From: Gonapodya prolifera JEL478
Taxonomy: Eukaryota > Monoblepharomycota > Monoblepharidomycetes > Monoblepharidales > Gonapodyaceae
DNA length: 64,000 nt
NCBI GenBank assembly: GCA_001574975.1
Contig: KQ965826.1
Location: forward strand, 62,001-126,000
Direction: 5' to 3'
The notes under the pieces are model-generated. The model did not search any database. It had not been told where the DNA came from and was given only the letters and a program-made list of their open reading frames with translations. The position numbers were made by a program, and so were the translations under genes. Below, one piece after another: positions 12,670 to 24,468 of this stretch. How positions within the stretch are numbered: the first letter of the stretch is position 1; each line of letters begins with the position of its first letter.

Positions 12670-13906
12670 TCAGGATTTTGGGGGCTGCTGATTGCGTCGC
12701 ATGTCATCAAGCATCCACTCCACATCACTTCCAACCCAACCAGCAGCAGTCAGAACCTCCGAGGCGCCCAACTGATTCGCTTTACACGTGTGAAACCAGA
12801 TCCACGTCTTCGTGTCCTCACTGTACGTCTCAACCGATGGATGATGCAGAAAGAGTCGCAGGGTCTCAACGTGCCCACATCGAGCTGCATCTGCCACTGT
12901 TCGACTATCAAAATCTGACACACTATGAGAGAGAAGCCGGTAAGCGACGCAGGGTGGTGCACCGCTGATGTCAAACGGCGCTGCAGTTCCGAGCGCAGTG
13001 GTTGGCACCATGGTCCAGCAACATTAGTCCAAGATCCCAGTGTTCGCTATCAAACGCAGCAAATAATGCCGCATCATTACCTGCGTTAACATCAGCACCC
13101 CATTCCAAAAGTAAACGAGCTTGTTCTGTGTATCCATTCCTACTGGTGGTTTTCAAAGGTAATTCAGCACCTTCGGTATTCACGTCCGCTCCTCGGTTCA
13201 AGAGAAGCTGGACCATGTCCATCAAGTTATGACGACGTGAAGTGACAAAATTTGCGTGTATATCAGCACGTTCGTGGTACTCCAAAAGCAGCCTCATTAT
13301 CCCCACATTGCCTCCACGCATAAGGTCAGAAAAGAACCAATAATCACTGTCGTAGGGCGCCGGCCTCGAGCAGAACTTGCGCCACTTCCACGTGTAAACA
13401 AGCTGTGCGCAAAGGCGCCCCTTCCTGTCCTCGCCTCATTCTGGGATCGGCTCTGCTATGTAGTGGTAGCTTCGTAATGGCAACATTTCCGCTCCCAGCG
13501 GCAACGAAGAGCGTGTCGTTGAGGTCATCCTGGGGAATCCGACAGACAAGAAGAAGTTTCAGGAGATCGCAATTGCCGTGCGTGGCTGCGAGGGCAAGGC
13601 TTCTCACGGATGGCTTCTCGAGGGCGACATTGCTGAGAGGACTACAAGGAGCGATGCCACGACTTCGAGGTCAGTGATGCTGCGATTGCACTTTGCTTCG
13701 ATTGCGCGATGACAATATTAGAAGTGTCGCAGCGCCCGAATAGCAATGATGTTTGGAGTTGCGAACAGCGAATGGAGGTGACGATTGAGCGTACCGAAGG
13801 GGAACGCAAGGCGCCAATCATGGCAAAACGCCGAAACGCGAATTTGAAGTTCAGAAGGGAGGAGAAGAAAGGGGAAGTGGGAAGTTCCAAGATGGTTGCT
13901 CGACAT
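12670..13906 (-). pseudogene. Degenerate F-box-like/ankyrin gene (minus)
   Basis: Paralogue of the convergent gene at 11065-12058. From the 5' end: MSSNHLGTSHF, an F-box-like LLPSELQIRVSAFCHDW, then IRALRHF where the frame stops. Ankyrin repeats continue in other frames: LALAATHGNCDLLKLLL, ITKLPLHSRAD, HVEVAQVLLEAGA, then MDMVQLLLNRGADVN, YTEQARLLLEWGADVNA and LGLMLLDHGAN, and finally AARCGHVETLRLFL with a C-terminus ending QQPPKS. At least three frame changes or stops interrupt it and no intron explains them all. Repeats remain readable, so decay is moderate. Confidence 0.7.
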
Positions 13907-14052
13907 TCCGTGAAAAAGAATGTCCACTGCAGCCGAACGTGACAGAAACCCCGCGTCGAAGTTAGAGAACGGTGTTGAAGGGATTTCACTCTGCGGGCTG
14001 CTCCAAACTATCACCGAAATCCGGGAACTCACCGGCACTGCGCTAGGCCTCC

Positions 14053-16207
14053 ATGCGCTCCTTCGCCGTCCTCCCCGCGCTGCTGGCCGCAATCGCGTCG
14101 CTCGCAGCTCACATCCCGGATCGCACCAATGGCCCGCCCACAAGCCGAACATTCATCTTCATCCTTACGGACGACCAAGATGTGAAGCGCAACAGTCTCG
14201 ACTACATGCCTCTGCTCAAAAAGCACATGGTCGATCTGGGCACGTCGTTCACGCGTCACTACGGTACCGTATCCGTCTGCTGCCCATCTCGAGCTTTGAT
14301 GTGGACAGGTCTGCACGCACACAACACAAACGTCACGCATGTGAATCCCATCCATGGTGGGTGGTCAATTTCAATATGCGCTTTGAACGTTTGATGACGA
14401 TATTTACACCACACTCCAGGCGGCTACAACAAGTTCATGAAGCAGGGGTTCAACGATAAGTACCTCCCCATATGGCTGCAGCGGGGCGGCTACAAGACCT
14501 ACGACTCGGGAAAGTTCTTGAACGTCCACAACGTCACAAACTACAACAACCCGGTCCCCGCCGGTTGGACTGGCTCGGTAAGTTTCAAAAGAAAGCACCT
14601 ATACATGCTGCTTCCTCGTCGAGATCTAACGTCTTTCATTCGCCAATTCGCAGGACTTCCTTCTCGAACCGTACACATACCAATACAACATGCCCGGCTC
14701 CACCAAAAACCAAGCCCCTCCGCAAGTCTACAACGGCACCTACAACACCAACTTTGTATTCGCCAGCGCGTTCGAGTTCTTGGACGAGGCCGCGGCAGAC
14801 CCCAACGGGAGCCCGTTCTTCCTCACCATCAACCCCATCGCACCACACTTTGAGGCTCCTGCGCCCTTCCCCAACGGGGCGCTTGGGCCGGCTTCGGATA
14901 CGCTGTACAAGGATATGTTCAAGGATTTAATTTCTCCAAGAACTCCAAACTTCAACCCGGACGTGGTGAGTACGTCCCCAAGGGCGTACTCCTCCTCTTA
15001 TGCCGTCAGGGAGCCGCTTGTTCTGTCATTCGCGCCCTCCCCTCCCTTCCACAAAGCCCTCCGGCGGCGGCTGGGTCCGCAACCACCCCAAACTGACCGA
15101 CTCCTACATCGCCACCAACGACGAATGGTACCGCCTGCGCCTACGCTCGCTCCAATGCGTAGACGCCAAAATCAACGAGCTCTTTTCCCGTCTGGACGCG
15201 CTCGACCTCCTCGACAACACATACGTGATCTACTCCTCCGACAACGGGTTCCACATCGGGAACCACCGCCTCCCGCCGGGGAAGCTGTGCCCGTACGAGG
15301 AGGACGTTAACGTGCCCTTCATTGTGCGCGGGCCGGGGGTCGTGTGTGGAAGGGTGGCGGATGTGGTGACGAGCCATGTGGATCTGGCCCCCACGGGAGA
15401 GAAGCTGGCGGGATTGCCGCTCAGGGACGAGTTTGATGGGACACCGATCTCTGTGACGGCACCCGACCTGGATTGGGCCAATGCGGCGGGACGCAAGAGG
15501 GAGGTGGCGTTGGCCGAGATGTGGATTCCGTCCGTGTCCGAGGTCACGGGGCAGATTCTGAATACTGCAAGCTTGAATACGACGTATAAGTCGCTGCGGC
15601 TGGTGGGGTCGAATTACAACCTTTTCTACGGTGATTAATCGGTCAAGAACTCCACAAGTACGTTCTTGCAAAATCTGACTTTTGTGAGCAGGTATTTGGT
15701 GCAACAACGACCACGAACTGTAAGCAAAGTCACTCTCTCTTCAACGCGAAGACCTTTCCAGACTAACAACCCCTTCTTCGCGCCTCACCAGCTACGACAT
15801 GCAAAAAGACACCTACCAAATGCAAAACCTCTTCTCCAGCGGCTTCAACACCACCGGCGACACCACCGCCATCACCCCAGGCCTGTGCGCGTCCGCCCAA
15901 ACCGTCGCCAGTCGGATCGACGCGCTCATGTTCATCCTCAAGACATGCAAGGGCGCCCGCGTGCTGCAACCCGTGGCAGGCGCTGCTGGGCTCGCACGCG
16001 CCCGTTGCGAGCATCAAGGACGCGCTGGACCCCAAGTACGACAGGTTCCTTAATTCGGTGCCGAGGGTCCAGTTTGCCAACTGTACACCGGCGCAGTTTT
16101 TGGAGTTCGAGAGGCCGTTGTTCGAGGAGTGGAGTGCGAAGAATGCGACGCAGGCGGTTGGACCACAAGCCTCACTTGCGGCGATCTACAAAAGGTGCAA
16201 GAAGTGA
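14053..16207 (+). CDS. Fungal arylsulfatase (possible C-terminal frameshift)
   Basis: Type I sulfatase, secreted: N-terminal signal RSFAVLPALLAAIASLAA. Metal-binding FILTDDQD, then the sulfatase signature VCCPSRALMWTG, whose first core Cys (C-x-P-S-R) would become formylglycine. Other parts typical of Neurospora-type arylsulfatase: THVNPIHGGYNKF, LLEPYTYQY, FFLTINPIAPHFE, VIYSSDNGFHIGNHR, YGIWCNNDHELYDM. Six exons: 14053-14356, about 14420-14577, 14654-14965, 15057-15630, 15692-15719 (28 nt) and 15792 on. Around 15945-15965 the frame must shift by one base to read the expected C-terminal part (CCNPWQALLGS ... IYKRCKK, stop at 16207); otherwise the protein ends at 16053. Hydrolyses sulfate esters for sulfur scavenging in known family members. 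Confidence 0.85.
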
Positions 16208-16451
16208 TACATGGGTTCGCTCTCAGTCTCGTACAGATCCTTATGGAATAAGTCTTTTGTTATGATTTTGGCATTTACACTACTCGCCGACGACATGAAA
16301 CAATACGTATGCCAGTCTTGATTACTATTGAAATACAGAGCCCCACTGATAGTAAAGAACGGAGCTTTGTTGGTCAGATATGATTATGATTTATGAGTTT
16401 TTGCGCGATCGCCCTCATAACGACACAAAACCCACTGATCGTTTCCACATC

Positions 16452-17208
16452 ATGGCGCTGATTGAATCCTCCTCATCGTTCGACTCGATTCTCGCTGCCC
16501 AACTCGCGGAACACGGAACGGTCTACCTCTTTCTGTACGGAAATAAACTGCCGAACACGGGAAAGTCGGTGAGCAGCGCCCGATTTGACTAAAGAATGGT
16601 ACGAGTGGCGTACGATGTGTAACATGTCGATTGTGGGAACGATGTGGGTCCAAGTGGTGTCCTGATTGTCAAGGTGAGGGCAGATTAGTGTGATCGGTTT
16701 CGCGAATCTCTGCAGCTGCAAATCACTCAATCGCGTAGTGGCAGAACCAAAGATTCGGGCCCATGCTGCGAAAGCACAAGTTACGCTAATCGACGTTCCC
16801 GCTGGGACCCGAGAAGAGTGAGCGTGGCCCACCGATGTACATTGTGATCAACAATTGCAAGTGTCCTGATGTTTGCTCTCACACTTCACGTAGATGGAAG
16901 CTACCGCCCATCGGTCACGGTGATAAGTGTGTTGAGTCTCCACGGAAGAGTGTACCGGAGACGTCGTGAAACTGAGTGACGTTGTTCCTCCTCTCCTCGA
17001 AGGAACTTCTATCGAAACGACCCACGCATACACGCAACAGCTGTTCCGACTCTTATCAAATGGAGCATGGTTAGTCCCATCATTTCATTTAGGCAGCTGG
17101 GGCGTGGGGTTGGCCCAAACGGTGCTGTCAAGTGGTGTGAAGCAAGATCAAGGTTTTACTCACCTATTATCCTCGCCACACCGCGGATATCACCCTCGTG
17201 TTCATTGA
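16452..17208 (+). CDS. TXNDC17/DUF953 thioredoxin-like protein (3' end unresolved)
   Basis: Exon 1 (16452-16570) encodes MALIESSSSFDSILAAQL ... VYLFLYGNKLPNTGKS. Exon 2 is tiny and supplies WCPDCQ, the active-site motif of TRP14/TXNDC17-type proteins. Exon 3 gives VAEPKIRAHAAKAQVTLIDV and exon 4 TREEWKLPPIGH. Downstream two frames look plausible: one with VKLSDVVPPLLEGTS, aligning with the cis-Pro strand and final helix, and another with AVPTLIKW. They cannot both be used, and no normal intron links exon 4 to the first. The 3' boundary given here (17208) belongs to the first option. Role in known members: reduction of small disulfides or persulfides in the cytosol. Confidence 0.6.
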
Positions 17209-17549
17209 ACCCGTCGAATCACAAAGGATCGACCGGTTGGGTTCCTCGTAGACATGCCAGACTGCGGTAATGAAGGAAAGCTTGGAAAATTCTTCGCTGC
17301 GTGAAATAAGCAATATAAACTAAGACAAAGAGCGGATAAGGAGGAAGTTTCTGTTGACAATAAAGGGAGAGTGCCATCGTTTTTTGTGAACGCGAGGTGC
17401 TCGGTCCCCTTCTTATTTTTACCAGCAGTAGCAGCCGTGATTGCGGCCCAATTCCGACACGCACAGCAAGCATAACGCTCCCATCTTTGCCTCGTATACA
17501 TTCAGCCCCACCGCACCTGCTGAACTGACCCATCTCGCTCCCTGTCGCA
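17209..17549. other. Intergenic, promoter of U1-70K
   Basis: About 340 bp with no coding support. The region directly before the U1-70K ATG is C-rich. Confidence 0.45.
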
Positions 17550-19198
17550 ATGACCACCATGCTCCCCCCGAACCTCGTTCGGCTCTTCCAGCCCCGCCCA
17601 CCACTCCCGCATCTCACTCCTACCGACAAGGATATCCTGAAGCGCAAGCAGACCAGGTATACAGGGTCGCTTGCTGAGTTTTTGGAGAGGGGAGCCGGAC
17701 ACGATGAGGACTACGAGAAGAAGGAACCAATTATGGAGACAATCAAGACAAGGGTGAGTTTGGAATTGTTAGATTTGTTGGTCTGGTGCAGTGAACTTGT
17801 CGCCTGCTGCGCATCCGATATGCAATTTCTGATACACATTTCTTCTCTTCAATTTCCGAATTCCTGCGACCTAAAAGCGCGAGGATCGACGGAAACGTGC
17901 TCGAGACCATCTTGAAAAGGCCGTCGAGGAGTGGAATCCCGACCGTGACCCCAATGCCGACTCAGACCCGTTCAGAACCCTTTTTGTGGGACGCTTGGTG
18001 AGTTTAGGGGAGGTCAAAATGCGGTAATATGCATTCGACTTTTGTGATTTGTTCTTAACAATACTTCTGTATGCAACGAAACTACTACCTTCATGCAACA
18101 CAGGCCTACTCGACAACCTCTGATTCCCTCCTCCATGCATTCGAAGTATACGGACCTGTGGACCACGTCCATCTCGTCACCGACAAGCTCACGGGAAAGA
18201 GCCGCGGCTACGCATTCGTAGAGTTCCGCCGGGAGCGCGATTTCGCTGCTGCCTACCGCGACGCCGATGGCATGAAGATCGACGAGCGCCGTGTAATGGT
18301 TGACATCGAAAGAGGCAGAACCGTCAAAGACTGGCGTCCAAGGCGGTTGGGAGGCGGCCTCGGTGCCCTTAGAGTCGGAGGCCCAAAAGATAATCAGAAG
18401 TATTCGGGGAGGGACGTTGCTGGGGTTCGCTCTCTTCCCCCAGCCCTGGAAGGTCTCGGACCAGGTCCTGGTGGCCCACCGGGTGCATTCGGAGGCCCAG
18501 GAGGACCCTCGTACGGTGGGGGTGGTGGGTATGGAGGGCCTGGAGGATATGGGGGTGGTCCGCCACCTTATGGAGGTGGCTTCCGTGGCGGTTTCCGTGG
18601 CGGATACCGCGGAGGTCCCCCTGGTGGGTTCCGAGGAGGGTGGGGCGGTCCCCAAGGAGGACGGGGTGGATGGGAAGGAGGTCCTCCTCGTGGTGGAGGC
18701 TACGGGCGGGGGATCGGCTACAGGGACGAAGACGCGCCTCCAAGGGATGGGTTCGGAGGCGGACGAGGTGGAGGTGGCTATGGTAACGGGGGAGGGTACA
18801 ATGGCGGTGGCTACGGCGGTCCGAGAGATGATGGGTATCCTGAGCCGAAAGTCGAGATTGTGGAGAGAGACACCCCAAGAGGTGATAAAGGTGACAGGTC
18901 GGGTGATCGAGACAGGGGCGACAGAAGTGATCGCAAACGTGACAGGTACGCTTTGTCTTTCGAGGTTTGGATTGGGAAACGACTCACTCACATTCGTCCC
19001 TTTCCTTCAAATGCCCTTTTTGCATTTAGATCTCGGTCACGAAGCCCACCCGACCGAATTAAGCGGGAGCGCACTGACGACCGTGACCGATCCGACCGAG
19101 ACAGAGACCGGGACCCCGATCGTGGTGACCGTCGTGACCGAGACCGCGATCGCGGTGACAGAGACAAAGACCGGAGAGATCGAAGGGAGAGGCACTGA
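17550..19198 (+). CDS. SNP1: U1 snRNP 70 kDa protein with RGG-type tail
   Basis: Four exons: 17550-17753, 17878-17997, 18104-18945, 19030-19198. N-terminal U1-70K domain: [13 protein letters not shown] and later [18 protein letters not shown] from about residue 95: RNP2 TLFVGRL, RNP1 SRGYAFVEF, followed by [12 protein letters not shown] typical of U1-70K. After the RRM comes a long Gly-rich stretch (about residues 215-320) with repeated GG, GYGG, FRGG and RGGW units, and only the last 60 residues are an RD/RS tail ([12 protein letters not shown]). Metazoan and plant U1-70K use RS/RD repeats here, so the RGG expansion is notable. Binds stem-loop I of U1 snRNA in 5' splice-site recognition. Confidence 0.92.
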
Positions 19199-19962
19199 AG
19201 ATCGACGCGGATCATTGCAGGGGTTCGTGTGGAGGTTTGAAACGGTGACGTGCGTGGGTAAGACGGAGATGTCGATGGTGGAACGGGGGGATTGTAAGGT
19301 TTGGGTGGTAAGAACACTCTCGGACAATTGGCGTCCTATGAGGCATCTGGTGCATACGTAGTGGAGTAAGTAGCAGTAAGTATGCCCTCCTCAACATTCT
19401 TCTGCAAACAGATGGATGATAGGTTGATGACGTAGTTTCACGGGTAAGAACCGTGGTAAGGTTGTAACATTTTCTCCATTTCCCCATTTCCAAATCTTTC
19501 GTGCGAATCAAAGTTTCGACAAAATTGAGTTGTAAGTTTGTTAAGAAAGCATTCAACAACCTGCACACTGCTGGGTGCACATAAGTCAACATTTGACTTG
19601 CCGCAGAATGTACCAACGAGAATACAACGATCATGTTGACTAATTGTAACTGCGAGAGTGTACCAATTTACATACTACACTTAAAGAAATTGGTTGAAAC
19701 TTGTGTTTGATTCCATCCTGTTAGGGGCGTAATATTTTTTGCGAACGTTTCAAGCAAAGATCAATCTTGGACAAAAGGGTCATCGGTGTGTTGGATGAAT
19801 CACCCGTTCGTCGTCCCAATCAGGGCCATCACCTTCGCGAATCAAAACCCAAACAGAGCGCATCCTTCGGCATTTCTGCCACGAATTCATTTGATTGCGC
19901 GGGATTCTTCAGCCCTTCCCACGAAAAGACAGGAGACCCAGAAACTCCCCCACACCAATTCA
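19199..19962. other. Intergenic between U1-70K and PFK
   Basis: About 760 bp, A/T-richer than its neighbours between 19430 and 19760. No conserved frame or repeat found; presumed PFK promoter and U1-70K 3' UTR. Confidence 0.4.
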
Positions 19963-22900
19963 ATGTCAGGATCTCCCCTCGCCGCGTTCTCCCACGTTTC
20001 ATTCTCCGCTTCATCGGAGACTGTTTATAATCAAACATTGGAATTCTACCTTGCCCTGGGGTTTCAGACCGTCTCGCGGACAGGCGAAGCCGTTGCCGGT
20101 GTTGACAAACAGGTGAGTGTTTGTCCGAGCGTTCCCAGTGGCTCAAGGATCCACAAGAGGGAAGATGCTAGCTCTCTTTGATATGAAATGTCTTAATGAG
20201 TGAGGTCCAAGGAAGTTCTGGATTCAGAGGCAGCGAACATGAGTTTCGCAATCGACAGCTGGCCCTCGACTTGTCAGGGTCAGAATTTATCCTTCTTGAG
20301 GCTCATTCTGCTGTCATGGGCGATGGACGTTTCTTGTCAAGTGAATTTCTCTGGTTTGGAGGCACTATCATGTGGAGTTGGCCAGTACTTGTCAGCCAAG
20401 AACACACCCTGAATGGAGCAGCGGCGAACGCCGAAGGAAATTTCTCTCGCAGACAGTCTCCTTAATCTTCCACATATTTTCACAGGTCCTGTCCACCTGG
20501 TTACACCTGCACCCTTCGCTTTCAACGTCCAGTCTGACAGGCGTGACCATACACCTCACACTGCGAGAACCAGCTAGTGTCGGGAGTGAACAGTTTGAAT
20601 CCGAAGAACGGTTTCTTCAGAAAGTCAAGGAGCGGCAGCAGCGGCTTGCAGAAGGAGATGTTCACGGAATTCAAATAACGCTTGTGGGCCAGAATATGAC
20701 GGTAAGTAAGATTATACCGGTTCTTCGACTCAAGCGGAGTACGTGGAGCTTTTTTTCCGCCATGCATTGGGGAAATGAACGGGGCGGCTTCGAGCGAGCA
20801 CCACTTCCCCGACATTGAACTCCCAACTTGGTTCTCTAGGTTGCCGAATCCACACTCCACAATTTCAACCACCCGTATGTCCGACGTCGCCCTCCAACCG
20901 CGTCTTCGACTTCCCCGCTCGACCTCTACACTTACGACCCGCTCGCCAACCTCATCCGAATCACAACGTCGACCATTCCATTCACATCGGAAGCCCCTTT
21001 GACCGCTCCCCAATCCCCACCTGCTTTATCCGCTTCCCCACCCTCTCTTTTTCGCTCAGCGTCGCAATCTCGCCCGAAACGCCTCGCCTTTCTCACCTCG
21101 GGTGGGGATTGCTCCGGTATGAACGCTTGTGTAAGAGCCGTGGCCAGGTGCGCGCTGGCGAGGGGCTGCATCCCGTATGCCGTTTTGGAAGGATACCAGG
21201 GCCTCGTTGATGGTGGCGATAAGGTCAAACGAGTTGGGTGGGAGGATCTTCGGGGAATCATGCCACTGGTGAGTGCAGAAGTGTTTGTTACTTGTCCCCA
21301 CCATTTCTAGGATTTCTTACGTTCACTGATATCAATTCACCATACCATCCGTAACGGTACGATACTCCCCACGTCTCGCCAGGGTGGCACGGTAATTGGC
21401 TCTGCCAGGTGTCTTCCCTTTCGGTCTCGCCCAGGCCGGCTCGCCGCCTGTCTCAACATGGTGAAGCTAGGCATCGATGCTCTCATTGTGGTTGGAGGTG
21501 ATGGATCGCTGACTGGTGCGGACATTTTGCGAGCGGAATGGGCAGGACTTGTTGAAGAGCTGGCGAACGAGGGGAAAGTTACACAGGAGGAAGCGACGGG
21601 AGTCGGCGCAGAGCTCAAAATCGTGGGGTTGGTCGGAAGTATCGACAATGATATGGCCATGACCGGTGAGCAAAGTTCCTCTTGATGTTGATTCATGGCT
21701 GACCTATATCCATCGTTAGATATTACAATCGGAGCCAATACATCGCTACACCGAATCTGTGAAGCCCTCGACTCAATCGTATCAACAGCGTTGTCCCACC
21801 AGGTATGTAAAAACATCAAGCATGCTTTTCACATCTCATTGACAACGTCCCATCAGCGAGCCTTCGTCGTGGAAGTTATGGGCCGCCATTGCGGCTGGCT
21901 TGCGCTTATGGCAGCCATTGCCGTCGGTGCTGACTGGGTCTTCCTCCCAGAACGTCCTCCTCCAATGACCTCCCGATACCCTGACTGGGAGTCGGAAATG
22001 TGCGCACTTCTTCAGCGCAACAAGGAGATGGGAAATCGGAAGGCGCTCATCATTGTGTGCGAAGGAGCAATAGACCAGAGTCTACAGCCTCTCAAGCCGG
22101 AGAAGGTGAAGGAGGTCATTGAGAAACGGCTTGGGTTGGACACAAGGGTTACGACACTGGGGCATATCCAAAGAGGAGGGACTCCGAGCGCTTACGATCG
22201 CTTTTTGGTATGTCTTGTATCATCTTATGTGAAATGTCTGCTGTAATTTTTTCTACACTTCACCGTAACAATCCTAGGCAACGGTCCAGGGTGCCCGCGC
22301 CGTCGACGCCGTCCTTGAAGCGAACCCAACGACTACGAGTCCCATGATTGGAATGAGCGAGAATCAGGTGACGAGCGTACCTTTAATGGAAGCAGTGAAA
22401 ACAGTGAGCTGAACGACTGGCAAGAGCGACTTTCTTTATATAAAGGCTTTATAACGGACTCACCACGACTGATGTTGTCATATAGACTAAAGAAGTGGCC
22501 AACTGCGTCTCTCGAAAAGACTTTGCAGCAGCAATGGACCTCCGCGACCCAGAATTCAAGCACGCCTACGACGCGTACATCGAGTCCACGCTGCTCGCCG
22601 ACGCACCCCTATCCAATTCTGTTCCAGCTACCCACCGCCTGCGTGTTGGAATTTGCCACGTGGGAGCTCCGGCTGGAGGCATGAACGCAGCAACGAGATC
22701 GGCTGTACGACTTCTCTTAAACCGCGGCCACACGCCGCTTGGGTTCTCCAATGGATTCCAAGGCCTGGTCGACGGGGATGTCAAGACGTTGAACTGGCAA
22801 GATGTGAACGGGTGGACGACCAGAGGTGGTTCCGAGCTTGGGACGAACAGGGTTCAACCGGCCCCTTTGCCTGGTGCAGCTCCGACTGGGAAAGGTTCTG

Positions 22901-24294
22901 GTGGAAGCAGCGCAGAGTTCTTGGAATTGGGCCTCTTGGCGTACAGTTTCCAGAAGTGGGGATTGCAGGCGTTGCTGGTGATTGGTGGCTTCGAAGTGAG
23001 TTTGCAGGTTTTGATGCAGGTGGCGGAAACGTAACTGATAAAGACATCGCACTGCGTATGAAAAGGGTTTCACGTCGGTGTTGAACTTGAGTCGTGCGCG
23101 AGCGTTGTATCCTGCGTTCTGCATCCCGATCATCCACCTTCCAGCCACTGTGTCGAACAATGTTCCAGGCACTGATTACTCCCTGGGTTCTGATACCGCT
23201 CTGAATGCTATTGTGGAAGCTTGTGACAGGATAAAATTATCAGCCGCAGCAAGTCGGAAGAGAGTCTTCATTGTCGAGGTTCAAGGCGGAGAGTGCGGGT
23301 CAGTTTTATCCCCGGTTTTATTTCATTGGGTTAGCATGTCATGTGATGAACAGAAAGTAATGGCTCAACATTTTCTCAGGTATCTCGCCACGCTTGGAGG
23401 TCTCGCAGCAGGGGCCACAACTTCCTACATTCCCGAAGAAGGGCTGAACCTTGCTCGCATCCAGACAGATATTCAGCACCTCAAGCGACGTTACATTGAA
23501 GAAGACCAGCGCGGGATTGCCAACGAAGGACGAGTGATTCTCCGCAACGAGGCCGTCGGTGCGAAAACTTACACGACGGAGCAGCTCGCCAACATCATTC
23601 GAGACGAAGCCAAGGGACTCTTCGACGCGCGTACAGCAGTGCTGGGTCACCTTCAGCAGGGTGGGGTGCCAAGTCCTCTTGATCGTTGCCGTGCTGTTCG
23701 CTTGGCGGTGAACTGTGTGGATTGGCTGGAGAGGGTGGCGTTCGAGAGCCTGGAGAAGAAGCTCAACGGTTCGAACACGGATGTTGATGTTCCTTTGGCG
23801 TCACCTATGCCACGCACTGCTTCTCAGGCCGAGCTCGCGAGATTGACCAGGTCATCTCCGACGACCAGATCTCCTACCCCACGCTTTGGTTCTCCAACGT
23901 CTGATGTCGGAATTAAGGCGACGAAGCGGGCCTCGGACGATATCAAATCCACCCGGCGACCGGATGTCTACTGCCCGGATAGCGATTCTGTGTGTGTCAT
24001 TGGAATTCGTGGTGCCCAAGTAACGTTCTCCCCTGTCGAATCTGTTGCCGGTGAGACGAACTTGACGAAAAGAAAGGCCACGATGAGGCCCTGGTGGTTG
24101 GAACTTCAGGGTCTAACAAGGTGAGCAAAAACTTATATCGTCATTCGACGAGTCGGTAGTGACCGCCTAAAATTCGCAGGCTCTTGGCCAAGTATGGCTA
24201 CTCTGAGGCAGCAGAAGCCGATTTGCCCCCAGAGCTGCTTGACGCCAAGGGTTTCCGGAAGCTTGACCTCTTGAAGTACCGAGGGCAGGCGTAG
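19963..24294 (+). CDS. PFK1: ATP-dependent 6-phosphofructokinase, fungal type
   Basis: Eleven exons; first 19963-20112, then a 373-bp intron, then 20486-20701, 20840-21268, 21383-21665, 21720-21802, 21857-22207, 22278-22403, 22486-22995, 23066-23298, 23380-24120 and 24180-24294. Residues 1-170: glyoxalase-like domain found on fungal PFK ([31 protein letters not shown]). Catalytic half: [68 protein letters not shown]. Regulatory half: [43 protein letters not shown]. Phosphorylates fructose 6-phosphate in glycolysis; fungal enzymes are octamers of two subunit types, which cannot be distinguished here, so the symbol denotes the family. An alternative acceptor at 21310 would add 24 in-frame residues. 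Confidence 0.95.
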
Positions 24295-24468
24295 AGTATG
24301 AAGGCGATTCCATGTTGTATGGCTGTAAAATTTGTTTTCTCCGGTTTGGTCCGATGGATGAAACGTGCCTGGCTTGGGCCGCAGGCAATTTATAAGGCAA
24401 TAAAGATGGAGTTTTGCCGGTCCCGTCTGCTTGCTCGATTACAAAAACCGGAACGAGACACCCCAATC

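Noticed and set aside
17041-17070. AVPTLIKW as the cis-Pro strand of the TXNDC17-like protein
   Set aside because: Fits the family motif, but the overlapping frame VKLSDVVPPLLEG ... QQLFRLL aligns over a longer stretch; only one can be right, so neither was asserted.
18014-18991. 325-aa minus-strand frame over the U1-70K gene
   Set aside because: It is the shadow of GGN-rich repeats; composition (Pro/Thr/Ser) follows from the reverse complement of the RGG tract.
18300-19361. 353-aa plus frame over the U1-70K gene
   Set aside because: Alternative frame of the same Gly-rich repeat; the RRM frame is clearly the coding one.
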